A stretch of 64,000 nt of DNA from JAXMHQ01 sp046346665. GTDB lineage: Bacteria; Verrucomicrobiota; Verrucomicrobiia; Limisphaerales; JAXMHQ01. The DNA is taken from contig JAXMHQ010000020.1 of assembly GCA_046346665.1 (NCBI GenBank), forward strand, positions 37,687 through 101,686, written 5' to 3'. Positions 53,439 through 62,120 of the stretch are shown here, piece by piece (position 1 is the first letter of the stretch; every line of letters begins with the position of its first letter). The translations under genes were made by a program, and so were the position numbers. The notes under the pieces were generated by a model. The model was not told the origin of the DNA and did no database searches. It saw only the letters and a list, made by a program, of their open reading frames with translations.

Positions 53439-54047
53439 CTACTTCAAATGCAGGGGGCGGGTAAACTTGAGTTTCACCGTCTCCCCCACCCGCGCAAACA
53501 AGGATTTCTTCTTCGGTTTCTCCACACCCCCAATGGGTTCCACCGCGTGACTGCAAACCGGGCAAAGCAATAAAACCGTTTTCCCTCCCTTGCGCCGCAT
53601 CCGGTGGACACAGGGATCGCACATGACCTCCTTGCAATGCGTGCACCGGTGAGTCACCCGCGCATCGGGGTGACGCGGACAAACCAGCGTGCCATCGTGC
53701 AACACCACCGGCGGAGCCACCACCTCCGGGTTCACAAAGGCCGGGATCGCCACCTTCACCTCCGTGCTCTCCACATACAACTCCACATCCCCCAGCCGCA
53801 AAACCTGCCCCGCCGCCAATTCCACCTCCCGAACCACACGCCCATCCACAAACGTGCCGTTCGTCGACTCCAAATCACGCAGCAACACACCCGACCCGCC
53901 CAAGATCAGCTCGCAATGAATACTCGAAACGGTGGGATGCGGAATGGAAATGTCAGCTTCTTCGCTGCGGCCAAAACGGTTGACCCCAAGCTTCAGCTCA
54001 ATAGCGCGGTCCTCCAACCCCGCTGTCCGCATCAAAAGTCTCGCCAT
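53439..54047 (-). CDS. FHA-domain protein with B-box-like zinc finger
   Basis: 202 residues. FHA domain (1-95): Gly26-Arg27-Ser28, the SSIH motif at 41-44 and STNGTFVDG at 61-69, all residues needed to bind phosphothreonine. Then a zinc finger with Cys123, His126, Cys135, Cys138, Cys143, Cys146, Cys162 and Cys165 in the CPRHPDAR/CTHCKEVMCDPC arrangement, and a Lys-rich tail (KPKKKSLFARVGETVKLKF). Cytoplasmic. The finger is like that in the membrane protein at 28832-31159. Next to the REC-Hpt-REC gene, it may belong to the same signalling route; this is inference from position. Confidence 0.82.
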   Translation of the reverse strand: MARLLMRTAGLEDRAIELKLGVNRFGRSEEADISIPHPTVSSIHCELILGGSGVLLRDLESTNGTFVDGRVVREVELAAGQVLRLGDVELYVESTEVKVAIPAFVNPEVVAPPVVLHDGTLVCPRHPDARVTHRCTHCKEVMCDPCVHRMRRKGGKTVLLLCPVCSHAVEPIGGVEKPKKKSLFARVGETVKLKFTRPLHLK

Positions 54048-54116
54048 AATTGCTCCTTAAAAATCAGGCAATACCAGCCTTATCCAAAACCGGCCCGGCT
54101 GTCGAGCACTATCGCC

Positions 54117-54509
54117 TCAGGCATTTTTCTCCAGCTTGCTGCCGCCGGCCCCGCCCTGGTTCCGCGCAATCACATATTCCTCCACAACCCGGCCGCCCAG
54201 CAAATGTTCCCGAATGATCCGCTCGAGAACACCCGGCGTGCAGGACCGGTACCAGACGCCTTCCGGGTACACCACGGCGATCGGACCCGACACACACACA
54301 CGCAGGCAGTTGGCCTTCGTGCGATGCACCCGGCCGCCCGGCCCCGACAATCCAAGCTCCTTCAGCCGGCGCTTCAGGTATTCCCAGCTCTCCAGCCCGG
54401 CTTCGCGCCCGGCACATTTCGAGTCGTCCGGCGCCGCACAGAGAAAAATGTGCCGCTCATACCGGTTCAAACCCAGCTCCACCACCGCTTTCTCCAGGTC
54501 AGGTTCCAT
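54117..54509 (-). CDS. (2Fe-2S) thioredoxin-like ferredoxin
   Basis: 130 residues from ATG 54509 (MEPDLEKAVVELGLNRYERH); the longer frame to 54578 is Gly-rich and unlikely. The cluster ligands fit the Aquifex/Clostridium type: Cys in IFLCAAPDDSKC and in ANCLRVCVSGPIAVVYPEG. The C-terminus (WYRSCTPGVLERIIREHLLG) matches cyanobacterial and proteobacterial stand-alone forms. An electron carrier in the cytoplasm. It lies between the EamA transporter and the FHA gene. Confidence 0.88.
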   Translation of the reverse strand: MEPDLEKAVVELGLNRYERHIFLCAAPDDSKCAGREAGLESWEYLKRRLKELGLSGPGGRVHRTKANCLRVCVSGPIAVVYPEGVWYRSCTPGVLERIIREHLLGGRVVEEYVIARNQGGAGGSKLEKNA

Positions 54510-54584
54510 TGCATTAAACCCCTCGCCCCAGCCAACGGGGAACGCCGCCACATTACCTCCCCCTCCCGGCTCCCACAAGCACGC

Positions 54585-55490
54585 TCAACGCGAAGCGGTC
54601 AGCAGGATCACGCCGCAAACAGCGATCACCCCGCCGAGAATCGACCGCCGGGACGGCCGCTCGCCTTCCAGCACATAGGCCAGCGGCATCACCACGATCG
54701 GCGCCAGCGCGATGATGGGCAGCACCACCCCCGCAGGCGTGGTTTCCAGCGCCCATTGCATGGAGCTCACCCCAAACGTCTGCCCCGCCAGCGCATTCAG
54801 CAAAATCCAATACCATACCCTGCTCCACTTCGCGCCCCCCGCGCCGCCTGCCGCCGCCCCCCGGACTACCCCGCCCGCTTTCACCGCCACCAGGCAGAGA
54901 CCCGCGATCAGCACGCCGCCTAACATTCTCTGGTATCCGGCATTGAATGGATCGAGGTGCTCGCCCGCCGCGGCCATCACCCGGTACGCCTGCCGGCTCA
55001 ACACCGCCCCGCCCGCCCCGCCCACCGCCGCCAGCACCCCGGCCAGCGACCCAACCCAAAGATCCCGCCGCGACAAACGCAGATGCGCGCCCGGCGACAA
55101 CGCAATCCCCACCCCCGCCAGCGCCATCGCCCCGAACGCCAGTTGCCATCCCGTCAGCCGCGTTCCCAGCCATAACCGCTCCAGCAACGCCGCCAGCGGC
55201 GCCGTCAGACAATGCACCAGCAAGAGCGACAACCGCGATCCCAGCCGCGGCAAGGCCTGGAAAAACGCGACGTCCCCCATCCCGATCCCGCAAATGCCGC
55301 TCAGGAGAAACACCGGGAACGCCGCGCCCGCCAGGCCGCACCCCGCCGTATATGCCCAGATCCCCAGCAACAGCGTCGCCGTCGACGCCCGCCAGAAATT
55401 CGCCTCCGTCCCGCCGATCAACTTCGCGGACCGATGCCCGCAAATGGCCGAAAGCGAAAACAGGATGGTCGTCAGGAACGCGGCAAACAC
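54585..55490 (-). CDS. EamA/DMT-family transporter
   Basis: 301 residues from GTG 55490, ten hydrophobic helices in two EamA halves (LTTILFSLSAICGHRSAKLI and WYWILLNALAGQTFGVSSMQ with ALAPIVVMPLAYVLEGERPS). The Pro-x-Ala-Tyr-x-Leu-x-Glu pattern near the end is common in this family. An inner-membrane exporter or importer of small metabolites; substrate unknown. It begins 47 bp after the stop of the SUMF1 fusion gene. Confidence 0.85.
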   Translation of the reverse strand: MFAAFLTTILFSLSAICGHRSAKLIGGTEANFWRASTATLLLGIWAYTAGCGLAGAAFPVFLLSGICGIGMGDVAFFQALPRLGSRLSLLLVHCLTAPLAALLERLWLGTRLTGWQLAFGAMALAGVGIALSPGAHLRLSRRDLWVGSLAGVLAAVGGAGGAVLSRQAYRVMAAAGEHLDPFNAGYQRMLGGVLIAGLCLVAVKAGGVVRGAAAGGAGGAKWSRVWYWILLNALAGQTFGVSSMQWALETTPAGVVLPIIALAPIVVMPLAYVLEGERPSRRSILGGVIAVCGVILLTASR

Positions 55491-55537
55491 CCGCGCACCT
55501 TAAAAGGCCTCCACGCAATTGAAAAGCAGTTCCGCGC

Positions 55538-57706
55538 TCAACCGGGACCGGATCCCCCCGGCGCGGCAGCCAGGTCCGCCGCGCATCGGAACCCGATCGT
55601 CCCGCAGCGATCCAACCCGGGCCACATCAGGAGAAACTTCGCCGCGAAATTCACCGGGCGCGGCCCGCCGTCGGCATACCACCCCGACCCCCGCGCCGCG
55701 CAACACGACCCGCCGCGAATCACGCAAAACCTCGTCCGGCCGTCGCTGCGCTCGCTCTCGGTCCACTCCCACACATTGCCGCACATGTCGAAACACCCGA
55801 ACGGCGAACGCCCCGAAGCAAACTGCCGCACCGGCGTTGTGATTCCCCCCTCGCCCTCGTTGCACCGGCCTCGCTCCCATGCATCGCCCCATGGATATTT
55901 CCTGCCGTCCCTCCCCTGCCCGGCATATTGCCACTCCTCCTCCGTCGGCAGCCGTTTCCCCGCCCAGCGCGCATACGCCCGCGCATCCTCGAGGCTCACG
56001 TAAACCACGGGGTGCTCCTCACGCCCCTTCGGGGGACGGCCGGATTCCCAGTGCTTCAGAAAATTTTCCCGATGCCGCGGCCGATAACCGCCGTCTTCCA
56101 GGAACTCCGCGAATTCCGCATTGGTCACCAGCGCCGCATCCATCGCAAACCTCGTGAAAGAAACTCTCCGTGAAAACCGGCGGACCTGGAAATTGTAACC
56201 GTCGCCTCCCGGCGGTGCGGAATCATAAAAACCACACTCGCGCACCCGCATTTCTGTCACCATCTCAAATGCCGCACCCGGAATCTCCACCATGCCGGGA
56301 GGCAACACCCGATGCACCCTGCCCTCCGGCGCGGGCATCGACCTCGTTTTCCAGGAAACAACCTCCGTACCCGCCTTGCTCCGCGACTCCGTCTCCGACT
56401 GGCGCCGGAGAAACGGTTCGAACCCGCTGCCACAATCCTCCGTTTTGCCTGACAAGAAACACGCCACACCGCGCGGTGCAATGACGCTCGGCAAAACAAC
56501 CCCGGCGCCGTTCGTTCCCGGTTCAATCTCCCTGCCCGCAATCAAGTCAAAGTAACGGTGCCCCGGCACGGGGGCCGCTTCCAGCAAATCCCCGGAAACC
56601 CGCTCGCCGCTGCGGTTCACCAGGGTCCACAGCCGCAACCCGCGGCCTTCCCAGAGCGATGCATACACTCCGGGCTGCTTCGCCGGCACCAGCGGCGTCC
56701 AGGCTTCACCGGCAAACAGGGCGGCGAACCGCCTTTGAATCGGCAGCATCGCACGCAGGATGGAGCGGTCCCGCTCAGACCAGGGGACGCTGGAGCCGAA
56801 CACGTTTTCCCAGACCATCATTCCGCTGCCATTCATCCAGGCCGCCTGCAGTTCGCCGGTGTGATCCGTATCCCAGCGGCGCACCTGGTGCTGCATGTGG
56901 CGGCGCTCGATCCACTTCGCCCGCAGCACACCCGGCACCTGGCCGTCGTCGAACCATTGCGCCCAGGAGGCCTGCTGATCCGCGAGCCGGTCCAGCGGCA
57001 CGGGAAGTTCCCCCTCGAGGATCACCCCCGGCCGCGCCGCGTCCAGTTTGCCCCGAAACTCCCTCGATTCGGTCCCCAGGGTGTCGAGAAAAATGCCGTC
57101 CACCTCCAGCGCCCGCACCATCTCCACCAGCGCGTCCATGTCCGATTCCGGTTCCCGCCGCGTGCCGGTATCCCACGGGTTGTAATCGATGTAAACCCGG
57201 ACGCCGCGCCGATGGCACTGCCGCACCACGCCCCGCAACCCGCCCAATCCGCCGGGCATGTCGCGGTAGAAATCAAATTGATTGCGATCGTCCACCCCGA
57301 TCCGCGGATACGCATGCCAGAGAACGATACTGTCGTAGCCGCCAAACTCCCGCTCGCCAGTGTCCAGGAATGCGTTCACGGTGAACTCGCCTGATTGCGG
57401 ATCAAAAAACTCCTCGTCCCAGAGCATCACGCAGCCGCAGCAATAATTGGCGGCAGCCCACCGGAACTCGGGACGGCGATAGAGGCTGTCGTCATATTTC
57501 AGTTCCGCCCGGATGCCGGCACGCCAAGCGGCCAGGGCCCGGCGAAACGCGGGCCATTCCGCAGGGTCCGAGGGCGCGGGAATGATGTCCTTCGAGGAAT
57601 CGACCAGCCTGGAGGCATCCCCGGCGAAGGCGACGCCGGGCAGCAAGCCGAGAACCGGGGCCGTCGCGGCCACGCGGCGAAGAAAACTGCGTCGATCCAT
57701 TTTCAT
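55538..57706 (-). CDS. Tat-exported TIM-barrel (glycoside hydrolase-like) protein fused to a SUMF1/FGE-type domain
   Basis: 722 residues from ATG 57706 (MKMDRRSFLRRVAATAPVLG). The RRSFLRR motif is a twin-arginine signal, cut near residue 28. Residues about 40-420 form a TIM-barrel region with DSIVLWHAYPRIGVDDRNQF, VRVYIDYNPWDTGTRRE and VDGIFLDTLG, like clan GH-D or alpha-amylase relatives. Residues about 480-720 form a formylglycine-generating-enzyme/sulfatase-modifying domain: PPGMVEIPGAAFEMV, RLPTEEEWQYAGQGRDGRKY and GCFDMCGNVWEWTESE, then RGGSCCAARG; the usual pair of catalytic Cys is not in its normal spacing, so it is probably a binding version. Likely acts on sugars outside the cytoplasm. 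Confidence 0.82.
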   Translation of the reverse strand: MKMDRRSFLRRVAATAPVLGLLPGVAFAGDASRLVDSSKDIIPAPSDPAEWPAFRRALAAWRAGIRAELKYDDSLYRRPEFRWAAANYCCGCVMLWDEEFFDPQSGEFTVNAFLDTGEREFGGYDSIVLWHAYPRIGVDDRNQFDFYRDMPGGLGGLRGVVRQCHRRGVRVYIDYNPWDTGTRREPESDMDALVEMVRALEVDGIFLDTLGTESREFRGKLDAARPGVILEGELPVPLDRLADQQASWAQWFDDGQVPGVLRAKWIERRHMQHQVRRWDTDHTGELQAAWMNGSGMMVWENVFGSSVPWSERDRSILRAMLPIQRRFAALFAGEAWTPLVPAKQPGVYASLWEGRGLRLWTLVNRSGERVSGDLLEAAPVPGHRYFDLIAGREIEPGTNGAGVVLPSVIAPRGVACFLSGKTEDCGSGFEPFLRRQSETESRSKAGTEVVSWKTRSMPAPEGRVHRVLPPGMVEIPGAAFEMVTEMRVRECGFYDSAPPGGDGYNFQVRRFSRRVSFTRFAMDAALVTNAEFAEFLEDGGYRPRHRENFLKHWESGRPPKGREEHPVVYVSLEDARAYARWAGKRLPTEEEWQYAGQGRDGRKYPWGDAWERGRCNEGEGGITTPVRQFASGRSPFGCFDMCGNVWEWTESERSDGRTRFCVIRGGSCCAARGSGWYADGGPRPVNFAAKFLLMWPGLDRCGTIGFRCAADLAAAPGGSGPG

Positions 57707-57827
57707 CGGTCCGGACACTCCCCTACAAGACTGGCAACAAGGGAGAGATTCAACCACGAAATGCACGAAAGTGCCGGCGGCTTGACTCTCGGGGATGCGT
57801 CCCGAATGATTCCCGCGGGGTCCGGTC

Positions 57828-58544
57828 ATGAAATCGACGTCATCCGATTCAACGTCATCCTCGCGGGCGGCGTGGAGCGCCGCGTTCGTCGCGCTGCTGG
57901 TGTCGCTCGCCGCCGAGCCGTTCACAGCGTCGCCCGCCGCACGCACCGTCGCCGTATCCGGAGCCGCCGCCACGGTGCTCGCGCTGGGGTTCGAATTGCC
58001 GCTGCAAAACGTGCTGCTCGCGGCGGCCATTGCTGCCGCCGGCGGCGCCGCCCTGCTCGCGCCCGGCGCCGGCGCCTGGACCCCGCTCTTCTGGATCATC
58101 GGCCTGCTGAATGCCCGAGGTGTTGTTCAATTGTTGTTGGGCAACTCCGCTTTCTCCGGCCGGCGCGGATTCCCGGTCGCCGCCGCCACGCTGCCGCTGT
58201 TCCTCGGATTTCTCGCAGTCCTCCAGTCCGTTTTCAGCCCCGACTCCGGCTGGAACCCCGCGCGCGCCGTTCTCACCGTGTTTGCGGCGGCGGCCTGCCT
58301 CGCCCTGGCGACGCCCGCGCTGCTCGACAAACGGGGATTGCCCCGGCGCGATCATCCCGCGCCCGCACTGGTCTGGATCCTGGTGCTCGTCTGGCCTGGA
58401 ATTGCCTGCCTCCGCCGCCGGGAATGGGGCGCCGCCGCCGCTGCCGGCGTCCTGCTCGGAGCCGGGGTTGCCGGGATCGGCCTTGCGGCCTGGCGCCGGA
58501 TCAGATCACGGGCGACAGCGGGTCCGCCGGCGCGCGGCGCGTGA
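57828..58544 (+). CDS. Multi-pass membrane protein of unknown function
   Basis: 238 residues with about six hydrophobic helices (AAFVALLVSLAAEPF, TVLALGFELPLQNVLLAAAI, LFWIIGLLNARGVVQLLLG, PVAAATLPLFLGFLAVLQ, LVWILVLVWPGIACL, AAAAAGVLLGAGVAGIGLAA). Extremely Ala-rich. The first residues are polar (MKSTSSDSTSSSRAAWSA). Its end overlaps the end of the convergent CNNM gene by 44 bp. It is the only plus-strand gene in 38-64 kb; no family recognised. Confidence 0.55.
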   Translation: MKSTSSDSTSSSRAAWSAAFVALLVSLAAEPFTASPAARTVAVSGAAATVLALGFELPLQNVLLAAAIAAAGGAALLAPGAGAWTPLFWIIGLLNARGVVQLLLGNSAFSGRRGFPVAAATLPLFLGFLAVLQSVFSPDSGWNPARAVLTVFAAAACLALATPALLDKRGLPRRDHPAPALVWILVLVWPGIACLRRREWGAAAAAGVLLGAGVAGIGLAAWRRIRSRATAGPPARGA

Positions 58545-59847
58545 CGAGCAGCCGCGCCACCCGCATCCCGTCCAGCTCCTCGACCCGCAATTCGCACCCC
58601 CCCGCCGTCACCACGTCGCCCACTTTCGGAAACCCACCCAGCCGCCCCGTCACCCACCCGCTCACGGTCGTCACATCCTCTTCGCCGAGCGATTCCCCCA
58701 CCAGCCCTTCCAGATCGTGCAGCGGCAGCGCGCCCGCGATTTCCCACGTCTGCTCCCCGGTCTTGACCAGCAGCGGCTTTTCCTGGTCGAACTCGTCCTG
58801 GATCTGCCCGACCAGTTCCTCGAGTATGTTCTCGAGCGTCACCATCCCCAGCGTGCCGCCGAATTCATCCACCACGATCGCCAGGTGCAGTTTTCGATCG
58901 AGAAACATCTGGAGCAATTTCTCCAGCCGCGCCGTTTCCGGCACGTAAATGATCTTGCGCGCGGCCGGCAGCAGGTCGCGGCCGGTGTGGGCCTTGATCC
59001 GCATCGCGTAGAGATCCTTGATGTGCACCACGCCCAGGGTGCGGTCGAGGCTGCCTTCTTCGCAGAGGGGGAACCTCGAATAGCGCGTCTTCTCCGCGAC
59101 ATCGAGCTGTTCGGCGATGGTGCCCGCGGTATTCAGGGCCACGATTTCCTGCCGCGGCCGCATCACCTCCCGGACGACCCGGCGCCGCAGGTCGAGAGCG
59201 TTCAGGACGATGGCCCGGTGCAGAGGAAGGTTGCTGGTCTGGCGCCGCTGCGCCGCGGCGAACACGAGCCGCAGTTCCTCTTCCGAATGCACGCCGTCAG
59301 TCTCCGAGCCGGGCTCCAGCCCCGCCTGGTGCAGGATCCACCGCGAAAACCAGTTCAACGCCACCACGAACGGGTACGACAGCCGGTAAAACCACCACAT
59401 CGGGTAGGCCACCCACAACGCCGTGGGCAGCGGCCGCTGGATGGCGAACCATTTCGGCGCCTGTTCGCCGGCGCTGATGTGCAGAAATGTGAGCGCGGAA
59501 AATCCCACGCTGAACGCCAGCGCGTGCTGCAGACGGGCGGATTCAATGTTCAACCAGCCGAACGCCGGCTGCAGCAGCGCGGAAAACACCGGCTCCCCGA
59601 TCCAGCCCAGCCCGAGGCTCGCCAGGGTGATTCCCAGTTGCGCGGCGCTCAGGTAGGCGTCGAGGCGCGCGAGGATGGATTCCGAAACCTGCGCCCGCCG
59701 GTTGCCGCGCTTGGACAGCGCGGATAGCTGCGTGTCGCGCACCTTGACCAGCGCGAATTCGGCCGCGACGAAAAATCCGTTCAGCAGCACCAGCGCAATC
59801 ACTGCGAGGATTTTCAGTCCCAGGGCCAGGAGTTCGTTGGATTCCAT
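58501..59847 (-). CDS. CNNM/HlyC-CorC family membrane protein with CBS pair
   Basis: 448 residues from ATG 59847. CNNM (DUF21) membrane domain (1-190): LLNGFFVAAEFALVKVRDTQ, ASLGLGWIGEPVF and FLHISAGEQAPKWFAI. Then the CBS pair (about 205-340: VREVMRPRQEIVAL, DRTLGVVHIKDLY, LAIVVDEFGGTLGMVTLENI) and a C-terminal CorC_HlyC transporter-associated domain. Family members handle Mg2+ or Na+ efflux. Last of three tandem CNNM genes, 2 bp after the previous one. Confidence 0.9.
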   Translation of the reverse strand: MESNELLALGLKILAVIALVLLNGFFVAAEFALVKVRDTQLSALSKRGNRRAQVSESILARLDAYLSAAQLGITLASLGLGWIGEPVFSALLQPAFGWLNIESARLQHALAFSVGFSALTFLHISAGEQAPKWFAIQRPLPTALWVAYPMWWFYRLSYPFVVALNWFSRWILHQAGLEPGSETDGVHSEEELRLVFAAAQRRQTSNLPLHRAIVLNALDLRRRVVREVMRPRQEIVALNTAGTIAEQLDVAEKTRYSRFPLCEEGSLDRTLGVVHIKDLYAMRIKAHTGRDLLPAARKIIYVPETARLEKLLQMFLDRKLHLAIVVDEFGGTLGMVTLENILEELVGQIQDEFDQEKPLLVKTGEQTWEIAGALPLHDLEGLVGESLGEEDVTTVSGWVTGRLGGFPKVGDVVTAGGCELRVEELDGMRVARLLVTRRAPADPLSPVI

Positions 59848-59849
59848 GG

Positions 59850-60845
59850 TCAAAGGCTGAATTTGCCGAACAACAATTCCAGGATGTCCTGCAGGCTGAG
59901 GATGCCGACCTCGCGCTGGTCGCGCCCGAGCACGACCGCGAGCCGCTGCCCGCTGCGTTGCATGCGCCGCAGGGCCACCTCCAGCCGCGTGTCTTCGTCG
60001 AGGTAAAGCGCCGGCCGCATGAACTCGGCCACCGGCTTTTCCGCGGCCAGGTTTTCCTGGAACAGCAGCGCGTTGATATTAACCAGGCCCACGATGCGGC
60101 GCTCGCCCGCCCGCCGTTCACACACCGGCAGCCGCGTCGCCCGGCTTTCGCGTCCGCGCGCCAGGACCTCCGAGACCGGCATGGTCACGTCCACCGTCAC
60201 CGCCAGGTCCAGCGGCTTGGTGATCAGCCGCACGGTCATGCTCTGGAGATCCAGCACCCGGTTGATCATCCCCCGCTCTTCGCTCGTGAAACCGTGCGCC
60301 GATTCCTGCATCAAAAATCGCAGCTCCTCCCGGTTGCCGAACAGCCGGCCGGTCAGCGCCGTGCCGCCGGTCCAACGCAACAGCGCCGCCGAGACCGCCT
60401 CCACCAGCCAAACCAGCGGGCGCAGCACCAGGTAAATCATCCGGAACGGCCGCGCCATCGTGATGCACAGGCGGTTCGGATACGCCCGGAACAGCATCTT
60501 CGGCAGCAGATCGAAAAAGGTGTAGAACAGGAATACCACGGCGCAGAACACCGCCAGGAACACGAAGGGCTGCCGGTGAAACCAGTTGTCCAGCGCCAGC
60601 AGGATCGCTCCCAGGATGAAGAAATTCGCCAGCGTGTTCCCGACCAGGATTGTCCACAGAAAATTTTCCGGGTTTTCCAGGAACCCGTGCAGCAGCTTCG
60701 CCGATCCGCGACCCGCCCGCACCAGGCGCCGGATGCGCAGCCGGCTGAGCGCGAACAGGCCGGCCTCCATCCCCGACAACAGGAACGACAGCGCGAGGCA
60801 ACTCGCAAGAAAGACCCAGTTGAGGAACGAATAGTCGGTCTTCAT
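59850..60845 (-). CDS. CNNM family membrane protein, short form
   Basis: 331 residues from ATG 60845 (MKTDYSFLNWVFLASCLALS). The DUF21 membrane part has LLSGMEAGLFALSRLRIRRL, NTLANFFILGAILLAL and FFDLLPKMLFRAYPNRLCI. The CBS region (VTVDVTMPVSEVLARGRESR, ALLFQENLAAEKPVAEFM, VALRRMQRSGQRLAVVLGRD) follows, but the C-terminal CorC_HlyC domain is missing: the protein ends at LQDILELLFGKFSL. ATG overlaps the stop of the gene before (ATGA). Probably works as a partner of its two neighbours. Confidence 0.88.
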   Translation of the reverse strand: MKTDYSFLNWVFLASCLALSFLLSGMEAGLFALSRLRIRRLVRAGRGSAKLLHGFLENPENFLWTILVGNTLANFFILGAILLALDNWFHRQPFVFLAVFCAVVFLFYTFFDLLPKMLFRAYPNRLCITMARPFRMIYLVLRPLVWLVEAVSAALLRWTGGTALTGRLFGNREELRFLMQESAHGFTSEERGMINRVLDLQSMTVRLITKPLDLAVTVDVTMPVSEVLARGRESRATRLPVCERRAGERRIVGLVNINALLFQENLAAEKPVAEFMRPALYLDEDTRLEVALRRMQRSGQRLAVVLGRDQREVGILSLQDILELLFGKFSL

Positions 60846-62074
60846 TTCACCTGCTCCACCAGCACCTCGCGCACGCGCCGCTCGTCGGCCTGCTGCGCGG
60901 TCAAGCGCAGCCCGCGGAAGATCACGGTTTCCCCGCGCGCCGGCACCACCTCCAGCAGGTGCGCCACCAGCCCGCCCATCGTTTCCACCTCCGTCACCTC
61001 GCCCAGCGGCGGATACTCGCGCCGGAAATCGTCGAGGCGCATCGTCCCGTTCACCCGCCACCGCCCGGGCTCCAGCCGTTCCATCACAAATCCCTCGCCG
61101 CCTTCCTCCGCGTAAATCTTCCCGACCAGCTCCTGCAGGATGTCCTGGATCGTCACCAGCCCCGCCGTCCCGCCGTATTCGTCCAGGACAACCGCCATCC
61201 CGCGCTGTTGCCGCTGCAAACTTTTCAATAATTGCAGCAGGTTCATGGTCTCGGGCACGAACGATGGAAATTCGATCGCGTCGGCCAGGTCGATGTTGGG
61301 ATCCAGCAGCAGCGCCCGGGTATTCAGCATTCCGACGATGGTGTCCGGTGTTTCATCGTAAATCGGCAGCCGCTGATGCCGGTAGCGCCGGGCGGCGGCC
61401 ATCATGTCCTCCACCGAAAGATCATCGGAAATGCACGCCATTTGCGAGCGCGGCTGCATCACTTCCTTCGCGGTGCGCCGGTCGAGGCTGATGATCTGGA
61501 GAATGATTTCCTTCTCCGACTGGGCGAGGGCGCCCTGCTGGAACGCCAGCTCGAGCAATTCCTGGTATTCCTCGTCGGCGACTCCCGGCTGCGGCTTGGC
61601 CGCCGGCGGCGTGAGGACGGCCAGGACGGCGGCGTTGATCTTTTGCGCGGCGAGGCGGACGACCATGGCGAGCTTGTCGAGGACCAGCAGCGGGCCGGCG
61701 ACGCGCGTCGCCCATTGTTCGGGCCGCCGGACGGCGAGGGTTTTGGGGAGGACTTCGCAGAGGAACAGCGTGGTCACGACGAGGCCCGCGAGCGTGGGGC
61801 CCGCCTGCCAGTGGCCCCGGACAACCATCCAGAACGAGGTCAGCAGCATCGCGGCGACGGCAAACGTGTTGCCGAGCACCATCGTGGCCAGCAGGTCCTG
61901 GGGATCGGAGAGTAGCCGCGCGAGCGTGGCGCCCGCGCGCGGCTCGCGTTCGGCCAGTTGCCGCACCTGCCATTTGCCCAGGGAAAAGAGCGCCGTCTCC
62001 GCGAGCGCGAAGAAGAAACTGGCGGCGGCGGAGACCAGCACCACCGCCACGGCCGCTATCGCCGCTGGTTCCAT
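60842..62074 (-). CDS. CNNM/HlyC-CorC family membrane protein with CBS pair
   Basis: 410 residues from ATG 62074 (MEPAAIAAVAVVLVSAAASF). DUF21 domain with FFALAETALFSLGKWQVRQL and VLGNTFAVAAMLLTSFWMVV, then a CBS pair (AKEVMQPRSQMACISDDLSV, AVVLDEYGGTAGLVTIQDIL) and the CorC_HlyC domain (WRVNGTMRLDDFRREYPPL). Full-length member of the trio. It starts 47 bp after the ftsZ stop, so it likely shares the division transcript. Confidence 0.9.
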   Translation of the reverse strand: MEPAAIAAVAVVLVSAAASFFFALAETALFSLGKWQVRQLAEREPRAGATLARLLSDPQDLLATMVLGNTFAVAAMLLTSFWMVVRGHWQAGPTLAGLVVTTLFLCEVLPKTLAVRRPEQWATRVAGPLLVLDKLAMVVRLAAQKINAAVLAVLTPPAAKPQPGVADEEYQELLELAFQQGALAQSEKEIILQIISLDRRTAKEVMQPRSQMACISDDLSVEDMMAAARRYRHQRLPIYDETPDTIVGMLNTRALLLDPNIDLADAIEFPSFVPETMNLLQLLKSLQRQQRGMAVVLDEYGGTAGLVTIQDILQELVGKIYAEEGGEGFVMERLEPGRWRVNGTMRLDDFRREYPPLGEVTEVETMGGLVAHLLEVVPARGETVIFRGLRLTAQQADERRVREVLVEQVK

Positions 62075-62120
62075 ACAGCCAGAATGGGACAAACCCGGCC
62101 CGAACGCAAAAGACAAAGTT

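Noticed and set aside
58111..59727. Plus frame opposite the CNNM gene
   Set aside because: His/Arg/Gln-rich mirror sequence; minus strand has intact CNNM and CBS motifs.
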